The notes under the pieces: model-generated
The model's input: only the letters and a program-made list of their open reading frames with translations
Database searches by the model: none
What the model was told of the DNA's origin: nothing
Source: Dyadobacter sp. CY326
GTDB lineage: Bacteria > Bacteroidota > Bacteroidia > Cytophagales > Spirosomataceae
Assembly: GCF_021390515.1 (NCBI RefSeq)
Contig: NZ_JAJUXI010000007.1
Span: 248,001 to 312,000, forward strand
Direction of reading: 5' to 3'
DNA: 64,000 nucleotides
In this document: piece after piece, positions 41,893-49,258 of the stretch
How the letters are laid out: the number at the start of each line of letters is the position of its first letter
Position numbering within the stretch: the stretch's first letter is position 1
Translations under genes and position numbers: made by a program

Positions 41893-44025
41893 ACTCAAAA
41901 CCTGATAAACCACAAACGCCGAGACGTACGCCAGCGTCATTAGATACGCTAGCTGGATCAGTGGCCATTTCCAGCCGTGGGTTTCGCGGTGGACTACGGC
42001 GATCGTGCTCATGCACATCATGGCGAAAACGTAGAATATAAGCAGGGAAAAACTGACGGCTGGCGTGAACATGGCCTGACCGGTTTCGGGGTTTTTCTCT
42101 TTTATCAATCGTTCCTTCACGGTTGGAACGTCTTCAAAATCACCGCTAATGCTGTAAATGGTTGCCATTGTTCCCACGAAAACTTCCCTCGCAGCAAATG
42201 ATGCTAGCAATGCAATGCCGATTTTCCAATCATAACCCAACGGCCTGATCGCTGGCTCGATAAAATGTCCAAACTGACCCGCATAAGAATTTTCCAGTTT
42301 CACGGATGAAATGGCAGCATTAACCTGCTCCTGCGGTGCATTGCGCATTGTTGCAACGACCTGAGCTTCTGCATTTTCCATGCGGTCACCAGGCCCATAA
42401 GAAGACAAAACCCAGAGAATGATCGATATGGACATGATCACTTTGCCCGCTTCCAACACAAAAGAACGCACGCTGTCATACATCGTAAAAGCCACATGTC
42501 CCCAGCGCGGCAGCTTGTAAGATGGCATTTCCAACATGAAATACCCGGGTTCTTTTCTTGGTATAAATAAGGAAAGAAGCCAGGCTGTCCCCAACGCGCC
42601 AACCAATCCCAACAAATAAAGCCCAAACAAAACAAGTCCTTGCATGTTCAAAAAGCCAAGCACCTTTGTGGAAGGCACGACCAATGCAATTAGAATTGTA
42701 TAAATAGGAAGCCTCGCAGAGCAGCTCATCAACGGCGTCACCAATATCGTCAAAAGTCGTTCATAACGGCTGCTGATGCTTCTGGTTGTCATAATGGCTG
42801 GAACAGCGCAAGCAACACCTGAGATAAGGGGCACAACACTCCGGCCATTCAGCCCGAATTTCCGCATCAGCTTGTCCATAATCACCATCACCCGCGCCAT
42901 ATAACCCGATTCTTCCAAAATAGAAACGAGCGCAAATAAAATCGCAATGGGAGGAATAAAAAGAAGGATTCCGCCCAGTCCGGCCATAATTCCGTCTGTA
43001 ATCAGATCATTTAAAATGCCTTCTGGCAAAACCCCTTTGGTCCACTCAATGCTGGCTGCAATGCCCGCGTCCAATAAATCGACCGGATATGTTGCCCACG
43101 AAAATATTGCTTGAAAAACCAAGATCAGCACCGCAGCAAACATGACATAACCCCAAAACGGATGCAGCAGCACACTATCGAGCTTGCGCGTCCAATAAGG
43201 TTGCTCGGTTTGTCCCGCAGATTTGACTGATTTGTTGACAATTGGTTTTATCTTTTCATAACGCGAAACCGTTTCCTCAGCCAAGAATAGATTTTCGTCA
43301 AATGCATGTTTTTCAATCAGCTTGTCAAGTGCAACACGTGCCGGTTTTTCGAGAAAAGAAAAATTATCATGCTGACAAACATATTGCAACGCAACATAAT
43401 CATTGTCAAGCGCATACATTGCTTTTACTTCTTCAATCAGCCTTATTTCATTTTCTTTCGGCTCATAAAAATAAGCGAATGCGGAATGTTCTGATCGCTC
43501 AACAACTTGCCTAACTGCCTCTTTAAGCTGATTAATCCCTTCCCCCGTCCGCGCGTTGATGCGCACGACAGGCACATTGAGTTTCATAGCCAACTGCACA
43601 GCATTAACTGTCAAATTCATGCTTGCAGCAACATCTAACATATTCAGTGCCAGCACACAAGGCAGGCCCAAGTCATTGACTTCCGTAAAAAGCAAAAGAT
43701 TTCTTTGCAGATTGGATGCATCAGCCACAACCACAACCACATCCGGGAAATCGGGATGTTTTGGGTTCGCCAAAATGTCCATTACGACAGTTTCATCCCG
43801 TGATTTCGGGTAAATGCTGTATGTTCCTGGAAGATCAACGATTATTGCACTCAGCTCAGGCTGTCCGTCAGCTCCCGAAAGCTTAAAAGTTCCTGATTTC
43901 TTTTCAACTGTGACGCCCGGAAAATTCCCTGTTTTTTGACGTAAACCGGTTAATGCATTAAATAATGTAGACTTGCCGGCATTCGGGTTACCAACCAGCG
44001 CAACTTTTATATTCCCTTGTTTCAA
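41890..44025 (-). CDS. feoB: ferrous iron transporter B
   Basis: A 711-residue inner-membrane protein with an N-terminal G domain and a C-terminal membrane channel, the main Fe(II) importer. G1 is GNPNAGKST (12-20), with DLPGTYSIYP as G3 and NMLD as G4 region; two Gate motifs (SCSARLPIYTILIALVVP) are seen. Length is in the usual 650-780 range. It follows feoA by 30 bases on the minus strand and needs FeoA for full transport. Upstream promoter and operator are described separately. Confidence 0.95.
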   Translation of the reverse strand: MKQGNIKVALVGNPNAGKSTLFNALTGLRQKTGNFPGVTVEKKSGTFKLSGADGQPELSAIIVDLPGTYSIYPKSRDETVVMDILANPKHPDFPDVVVVVADASNLQRNLLLFTEVNDLGLPCVLALNMLDVAASMNLTVNAVQLAMKLNVPVVRINARTGEGINQLKEAVRQVVERSEHSAFAYFYEPKENEIRLIEEVKAMYALDNDYVALQYVCQHDNFSFLEKPARVALDKLIEKHAFDENLFLAEETVSRYEKIKPIVNKSVKSAGQTEQPYWTRKLDSVLLHPFWGYVMFAAVLILVFQAIFSWATYPVDLLDAGIAASIEWTKGVLPEGILNDLITDGIMAGLGGILLFIPPIAILFALVSILEESGYMARVMVIMDKLMRKFGLNGRSVVPLISGVACAVPAIMTTRSISSRYERLLTILVTPLMSCSARLPIYTILIALVVPSTKVLGFLNMQGLVLFGLYLLGLVGALGTAWLLSLFIPRKEPGYFMLEMPSYKLPRWGHVAFTMYDSVRSFVLEAGKVIMSISIILWVLSSYGPGDRMENAEAQVVATMRNAPQEQVNAAISSVKLENSYAGQFGHFIEPAIRPLGYDWKIGIALLASFAAREVFVGTMATIYSISGDFEDVPTVKERLIKEKNPETGQAMFTPAVSFSLLIFYVFAMMCMSTIAVVHRETHGWKWPLIQLAYLMTLAYVSAFVVYQVLS

Positions 44026-44055
44026 TGGAGCGGCTTAATAAACGGAACGTATTTG

Positions 44056-44304
44056 TCACTCAATCTCAATCACCGCGGCTTCATTCAGTCGTAGAGAAAG
44101 ACAATAAGATCCACCAACATTAATGCAGATCGGATCACCAAATGGCGCCACCGCATCCAGCCGCACTTCGCAACCAGGCAGACAGCCCATTTCCAGCAAT
44201 TTCAAAGACATAGCCCGATCTGTGAAAGATTTGATAATCCCTTTTTCGCCCTTTCGAAGATGACTGACTGTACGAGCTGACATACGCTCCTTATTTAGAT
44301 TCAT
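44056..44304 (-). CDS. feoA: ferrous iron transport protein A
   Basis: An 82-residue SH3-like cytoplasmic protein required with FeoB for Fe(II) uptake. The family pattern LRKGEKGIIKSF, LLEMGCLPGCEVRLD and CLSLRLNEAAVIEIE is clear. It is the first gene of the feoAB unit, with a promoter directly upstream. Confidence 0.93.
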   Translation of the reverse strand: MNLNKERMSARTVSHLRKGEKGIIKSFTDRAMSLKLLEMGCLPGCEVRLDAVAPFGDPICINVGGSYCLSLRLNEAAVIEIE

Positions 44305-44317
44305 TTTATTTAAAGTG

Positions 44318-44348
44318 CAAATTAAGCACTATCAGACCGTAATTCAAA
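44318..44348 (-). promoter_or_regulatory. feoA promoter
   Basis: On the minus strand TTTG (44345-44348), a 20-base spacer and TAATTTG (44318-44324) match the Bacteroidota form, with the -7 box one base short of TAnnTTTG. It is 14 bases from the feoA start. The inverted-repeat arm ATCAGAC (44331-44337) lies between the two boxes. Confidence 0.6.
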
Positions 44349-44378
44349 TATTACTTTTCGAATTGTATTTTGTCTGAT
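44331..44378. promoter_or_regulatory. spaced inverted repeat, possible operator of feoAB and ccm
   Basis: ATCAGAC (44331-44337) and GTCTGAT (44372-44378) are exact inverted arms 34 bases apart, with an inner AATTC/GAATT pair. One arm sits inside the feoA promoter and the other is about 53 bases upstream of the ccmB -7 box. It could bind a metal-responsive regulator at both sides; no match to a Fur box is seen. Confidence 0.4.
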
Positions 44379-44430
44379 ACAAATCACGCAAAATCATGCG
44401 CATTAATTATTTCCCTCGGGCTTTATGTAG

Positions 44431-44438
44431 TACTTTTG
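44431..44438 (+). promoter_or_regulatory. ccmB -7 box
   Basis: TACTTTTG matches TAnnTTTG exactly, 16 bases upstream of the ccmB start at 44454. No matching -33 TTTG is present, so another activator may be needed. Confidence 0.45.
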
Positions 44439-44453
44439 CAGCGCAAAGAGTAA

Positions 44454-45131
44454 ATGAGCAGCGGCATTTTGAACGAGATTAAAACCCTTATCTGGAAAGA
44501 AATAACACTCGAATGGCGTCAAAAATATGCGCTGAGTGGCATGTTACTTTACGTGATCAGCACCGTTTTCGTTTGTTATCTCAGCTTTAATCTGCGCAGA
44601 AACCAACTCACTCCTATTGTCTGGAACACATTATTCTGGATCATTATATTGTTTACAGCGGTTAATGCCATTGCCAAAAGTTTTTCCCAGGAAAGATATG
44701 GCCGCCTGATTTACTATTACAGCCTTTGCAGCCCGCAGGCGATCATCATTTCCAAAATTATTTACAACTCATTCATTATGTTGTTGTTATCTGGAATGGG
44801 ATTCATTTTTTACGCTTTTGTAATGGGCAACGCAGTGGGTGACATGGGGCTTTTTACATTGTGCCTGTTTCTGGCTGCGATCGGATTTGCTTCTGTATTA
44901 ACTTTGGTGGCTGGCATTGCATCCAAAGCTGATAACAGCGCAACATTGATGGCTGTTTTGAGTTTTCCGATTATTTTGCCCATGATGCTGATGACGATCC
45001 GCCTTGCCAAAAACGCAATGGACGGTTTAGACTGGTCGGTAAGCACAGACGAAATCACCACACTATTATCAATTGATCTCATAGTAATTACGCTCAGTTA
45101 TCTGCTTTTCCCTTATTTGTGGAGGAGCTGA
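44454..45131 (+). CDS. ccmB: haem exporter subunit CcmB
   Basis: A 225-residue membrane protein with six helices, the permease of the CcmAB haem-related ABC transporter of cytochrome c maturation system I. LIWKEITLEWRQKYALSGMLL and the GIASKADNSATLMAVLSFPI stretch are conserved. It starts the ccmB-C-D-E-F block. The ATPase gene ccmA is not adjacent or elsewhere in this window. Confidence 0.87.
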   Translation: MSSGILNEIKTLIWKEITLEWRQKYALSGMLLYVISTVFVCYLSFNLRRNQLTPIVWNTLFWIIILFTAVNAIAKSFSQERYGRLIYYYSLCSPQAIIISKIIYNSFIMLLLSGMGFIFYAFVMGNAVGDMGLFTLCLFLAAIGFASVLTLVAGIASKADNSATLMAVLSFPIILPMMLMTIRLAKNAMDGLDWSVSTDEITTLLSIDLIVITLSYLLFPYLWRS

Positions 45132-45167
45132 GAATGAGCGAGTAAAGATTTAAAGTAACTGCATAAA

Positions 45168-45854
45168 ATGAGAAAGATCTGGTGGAAAATCCTTTGCATA
45201 GTGATCATTTTCTATGTGATCATCATGGGAATAATGGGCCCTGTTCCGCATCTTGCCATCATCAATGAAAGCATTCGCAACACTTATTTTCACGTTGCGC
45301 TTTGGCTGGCAATGACCACGCTGCTTTTTGCATCAATGATTTTTTCAATCCGTTATTTGGGCAAAGGACGCATAAGTGATGACGACGTTGCGAGCGAGCT
45401 GGCGAAGTCTGCGATATTTTTTGGAATTCTGGGTTGCCTAACTGGCTCAATATGGGCTAATTACACATGGGGCGACCCCTGGCCGAATGATCCGAAACTG
45501 AACGGAGCCGCAGTCGGAATACTGATTTATCTTGCTTATTTATTGCTTAGGAGTTCTTTCGAAGATGAGCAGCGCAAGGCCCGGATTTCTTCGGTTTACA
45601 ACATTTTTGCATTCGCCGTGTTCATTCCGATCATTTACATCTTGCCTAGATTAACCGATTCGCTGCACCCGGGAAGTGGTGGAAACAGCACATTCGGTTC
45701 TTACGATTTTGACAATAATATCCGGAAAGTTTTTTATCCCGCCATTATCGGATACATTTTACTTGGCTTGTGGCTGGCCGAGCTTCGAATTCGCATCAAA
45801 GTGATCAACCGGGTGAGAGACGAAGCTTTGATCACCTCCGAGAAAGTGCAATAA
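45168..45854 (+). CDS. ccmC: haem-handling protein CcmC
   Basis: A 228-residue membrane protein with six helices that loads haem onto CcmE. The tryptophan-rich periplasmic loop reads TWGDPWPNDPKLNG, the Bacteroidota version of the WWD domain, flanked by histidine-containing loops (PVPHLAIINESIRNTYFHVA). It is 36 bases after ccmB. Confidence 0.9.
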   Translation: MRKIWWKILCIVIIFYVIIMGIMGPVPHLAIINESIRNTYFHVALWLAMTTLLFASMIFSIRYLGKGRISDDDVASELAKSAIFFGILGCLTGSIWANYTWGDPWPNDPKLNGAAVGILIYLAYLLLRSSFEDEQRKARISSVYNIFAFAVFIPIIYILPRLTDSLHPGSGGNSTFGSYDFDNNIRKVFYPAIIGYILLGLWLAELRIRIKVINRVRDEALITSEKVQ

Positions 45855-45926
45855 GTCCGTTAATTTATGTTTTGACAAACATTTTATTTCAATTTTTCGT
45901 TAAGATTTTAGTCCATTACTCATACA

Positions 45927-46151
45927 ATGAAAAGAGTCTCCCTCATTCTGCTAACCTTACTTTTGATTTCCGGAAACCTGTTTGCGCAAGCCGCAGACAA
46001 TGGTGTTGCCATGGCCGATAAGCTGCGTGAAGATGGTAAAATTTGGGTTGTGGTGGCCGTGATTGCCGTCGTTTTTGCGGGCATTGCAGTTAACATGCTT
46101 CGGATTGATTCCAAAGTGAGCAAAATTGAAAAAGAGTTAAATATCAAGTAA
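45927..46151 (+). CDS. ccmD: CcmD-like small membrane protein
   Basis: A 74-residue protein with a signal-peptide-like N-terminus (MKRVSLILLTLLLISGNLFA) and a second hydrophobic helix (IWVVVAVIAVVFAGIAVNML) followed by a short charged tail. Position between ccmC and ccmE and size fit CcmD, which helps CcmC and CcmE interact; the sequence itself is too short for a firm family call. Confidence 0.6.
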   Translation: MKRVSLILLTLLLISGNLFAQAADNGVAMADKLREDGKIWVVVAVIAVVFAGIAVNMLRIDSKVSKIEKELNIK

Positions 46152-46157
46152 CATTTC

Positions 46158-46592
46158 ATGAAAAAGATACAAATATTCGGCTTAATCATCATTGCAGTTG
46201 CCATAGGCATCATTGTCTCAACTGCCGGGGACGCAAGCACTTACGTTGATTTTACCAAAGCAAAAGAAATGGCGCAGGAAGGTGATGCCGAAAGCATTCA
46301 CGTGGTGGGCAAACTTAAAAAAGATGCCGCTGGCCGCATTCTGGAAATGGAATATCAACCACAGATTGATCCTAATTATTTCGTTTTCACGCTCATTGAC
46401 AACAATCAGGTGGAGCAGAAAGTGGTTTACAAAAATTCGAAACCGCAGGATTTTGACAAATCAGAGCAGGTTGTTGTCGTTGGCAAAATGAAAGACGGCG
46501 CTTTTACTGCTGAAAAGATCCTGATGAAATGCCCATCGAAATACGAGAACGGCAAAATGGAAGAAACTGAACATACGGCAGCAAAATCATGA
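46158..46592 (+). CDS. ccmE: haem chaperone CcmE, CxxxY type
   Basis: A 144-residue periplasmic OB-fold haem chaperone with one N-terminal anchor helix. Instead of the enterobacterial HxxxY motif it has CPSKY (C125, Y129), the C-type variant known from archaea and some bacteria, in which cysteine replaces the covalent haem-binding histidine. VVVGKMKDGAFTAEKILMK precedes it. The stop overlaps ccmF by 4 bases. Confidence 0.88.
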   Translation: MKKIQIFGLIIIAVAIGIIVSTAGDASTYVDFTKAKEMAQEGDAESIHVVGKLKKDAAGRILEMEYQPQIDPNYFVFTLIDNNQVEQKVVYKNSKPQDFDKSEQVVVVGKMKDGAFTAEKILMKCPSKYENGKMEETEHTAAKS

Positions 46593-49186
46593 TTCACAGC
46601 ACCATTGGAAGTGCAGGTCACCTGCTTGTCATCATTGCCTTTGTAACAGCCCTTGTTGCAACTTTTGCCTATTTCAAAGCCGGCACGGCCGGACTTAGCA
46701 TTGAAGAAAGCACCACCTGGAAAAAGTTTGGACGCGGTGTTTTTTACACGCACGTTGCAGCGGTTTTCGGAGTGGTTTTCTCGCTTTACTGGATCATTGG
46801 AAACCATTATTTCGAATATCATTACGCCTGGAAAAACTCTTCCTTGTCGCTGCCGACAGGTTACACCATTTCCAGTTTTTGGCAAGATCAGGAAGGAAGT
46901 TTTCTGTTATGGATCTTCTGGAATGTGATTTTGGGCTGTGTTTTGATTTTCACAAATCGTTCTTGGGAAGCTCCTGTTATGACCGTTTTTGCGCTCGTTC
47001 AGGCGTTTTTGACGTCCATGATTTTGGGCGTTGTTATTCCAGGCTTGGATTTAAAAATCGGTTCAACGCCGTTTTTATTGCTTAAAGAAGTGATGCCGGA
47101 CCTGCCCGTCTATCAGATGGATGCGAATTTCATTCCGAAAGATGGTAACGGCTTGAATCCCCTTTTGCAAAACTATTGGATGGTTATTCACCCTCCCACC
47201 CTGTTCCTGGGCTTTGCAACAACGCTGATCCCATTCTCATTCGCCATTGCGGGTCTTTGGACCAAGAAAATCCAGGAATGGATTCGTCCGGCTTTGCCCT
47301 GGGCGCTCTTTTCTGCAATGATCCTTTGCATTGGTATTTTGATGGGCGCTTACTGGGCTTACGAAACGCTTAATTTTGGTGGTTACTGGAACTGGGACCC
47401 CGTTGAAAACTCGTCAATTGTGCCCTGGCTTATTCTTGTTGCGGCAGTTCACACCATGATCATTGGTCGCAGAAATGCAACTGCGCTGAAAACGTCTTTC
47501 ATCCTGACCATTGCAACATTTATATTGATCCTTTACTCCACATTCATGACCAGAAGTGGCGTGTTGGGGAACGCATCCGTTCACTCATTTACCGATTTGG
47601 GTTTATCCGGGCAGTTGCTCATTTATCTGTTCACATTCACCATTCTGGCCATCGTCCTGCTCGTTTATCGCTGGAAGGATTTGCCGAGTGATGAAGAAGA
47701 AGTGTCAACTTATTCGCAGGAATTCTGGATTTTCATTGGAGCAACATTGCTTTGCTTGTCCGGTTTTCAAATCCTCGCAACCACTTCCATTCCGGTTTAT
47801 AATAAAATCGCGGAAGCGTTCGGGAGTGTGCTGAATATGGCGCTTCCAGCCGATCAGATTGGACATTATAATAAATTCCAGCTCTGGTTTTTCTCGCTAA
47901 TTGTTATTCTGACTGGCGTTGGACAGTTTTTCTGGTGGAAAAGAGTGGGTAAAGACAAGTTACAAGCGCTTTACAATCCATTGCTTATCTCGCTGATAAT
48001 CAGTGCGGCCATTATCACCATTCAAGGCGTTAAGGAAATTCAGTATATCGCATTGCTGACCGCGGCAGTTTTTGCCATTGTTGCCAACGGAACGATCCTC
48101 TTGAACATCATTCGCGGAAACTATAATCTTTCCGGAGGCGCGATTACGCACATTGGCGTTGCTTTAATGTTGATCGGGATCCTGTTTTCTTCTGCTTACA
48201 CGAAAGTCGTTTCCATCAACAACTCGGGATTGATGATTTCCCGCAGCGAAGAATTTACCAGCAACGATAATAAGGAAAACAAGGAAAATATCACCCTATG
48301 GCTTAATAAGCCGGAAAAAATGGGCGATTATATGCTAACCTGGCGTGACGTCCGCGTAGAACCGCGACACATTCCAGGTTACATTCCAAAAAGCTGGGTC
48401 GATATTATCGAGGGTGATTTCCACGCGGTTGCATTACGCGACATTGTGGTCGATAACAAAAAATACAATGTGAAGGGCGACACCATTGAGCTGTTTCCGG
48501 AAAACTTTTACTACGAAATCGAGTATAGGGAGCCATCGGGACGAATTTTCAGCTTATTCCCTCGGGTACAGATCAATCCGAGAATGGGTGGCATTGTCTC
48601 TTCGCCGGACATTCAAAGGAAAGTTGACAAAGACCTTTACACCCACGTCAACATGGTGACCAACCCAACTGCCGAGCCTGTTTGGAGCCAGACGGAAAAC
48701 TTCACCATCAACTTGCGCGATACTTTCTTTGTAAACGATTATGTTGCCATTTTGGACAATGTAGTCCGCACAGAACAGGTTGAAGGCGTGAAATTGGGCG
48801 CAGGCGATGCGGCAGTAAAAGCCATTATCCGCGTTCTGGACAAAGACAAAGAATATGTGGTTACGCCATCGTTTGTGATCCGCGACCGCATGGTTGCGCG
48901 CAAGCCTGAGGTCAATAACGATCTGGGCATGCGGATTCAGTTTCAGGAAATCAACCCGCAAACGGGCCAATTCTCATTCTCAGTCAACACCACGCAGCGC
49001 GATTTCATTGTGATGAAAGCCATTGAAAAGCCGCTGATCAACATTCTTTGGCTGGGAACATTTGTGCTCGTCATCGGTTTCATTATGGCGACTGTCAGAA
49101 GGTTTAAGGATTTCATCAAGGTCAGAGACAAAGAGAACAATTCGAATAATAAAACCAAGGTGAAGGTTAAAGTGCAACCCGCCTGA
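46589..49186 (+). CDS. ccmF: cytochrome c haem lyase subunit CcmF
   Basis: An 865-residue membrane protein that attaches haem to apocytochromes c. The WWD domain is GGYWNWDPVENSSIVPWL (about 265-282), with the conserved HPP motif in VIHPPTLFLG and an N-terminal haem-handling histidine region. A C-terminal periplasmic domain (about 560-830) carries beta structure. It is the last gene of the ccm unit and longer than E. coli CcmF (647), as in many Bacteroidota homologues. Confidence 0.93.
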   Translation: MIHSTIGSAGHLLVIIAFVTALVATFAYFKAGTAGLSIEESTTWKKFGRGVFYTHVAAVFGVVFSLYWIIGNHYFEYHYAWKNSSLSLPTGYTISSFWQDQEGSFLLWIFWNVILGCVLIFTNRSWEAPVMTVFALVQAFLTSMILGVVIPGLDLKIGSTPFLLLKEVMPDLPVYQMDANFIPKDGNGLNPLLQNYWMVIHPPTLFLGFATTLIPFSFAIAGLWTKKIQEWIRPALPWALFSAMILCIGILMGAYWAYETLNFGGYWNWDPVENSSIVPWLILVAAVHTMIIGRRNATALKTSFILTIATFILILYSTFMTRSGVLGNASVHSFTDLGLSGQLLIYLFTFTILAIVLLVYRWKDLPSDEEEVSTYSQEFWIFIGATLLCLSGFQILATTSIPVYNKIAEAFGSVLNMALPADQIGHYNKFQLWFFSLIVILTGVGQFFWWKRVGKDKLQALYNPLLISLIISAAIITIQGVKEIQYIALLTAAVFAIVANGTILLNIIRGNYNLSGGAITHIGVALMLIGILFSSAYTKVVSINNSGLMISRSEEFTSNDNKENKENITLWLNKPEKMGDYMLTWRDVRVEPRHIPGYIPKSWVDIIEGDFHAVALRDIVVDNKKYNVKGDTIELFPENFYYEIEYREPSGRIFSLFPRVQINPRMGGIVSSPDIQRKVDKDLYTHVNMVTNPTAEPVWSQTENFTINLRDTFFVNDYVAILDNVVRTEQVEGVKLGAGDAAVKAIIRVLDKDKEYVVTPSFVIRDRMVARKPEVNNDLGMRIQFQEINPQTGQFSFSVNTTQRDFIVMKAIEKPLINILWLGTFVLVIGFIMATVRRFKDFIKVRDKENNSNNKTKVKVKVQPA

Positions 49187-49207
49187 TTTTCATAGAATTT
49201 AAGCATA

Positions 49208-49247
49208 AAAAAAGTCTCCTGCCGAATAATTCAGCAGGAGACTTTTT
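49208..49247. terminator. bidirectional terminator, ccmF / TonB receptor
   Basis: GTCTCCTGC (49214-49222) and GCAGGAGAC (49234-49242) form a 9-bp perfect stem, extended by an A-run on the left and a T-run on the right, so it can end transcripts from both convergent genes. Confidence 0.85.
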
Positions 49248-49258
49248 CATTTTTATCA

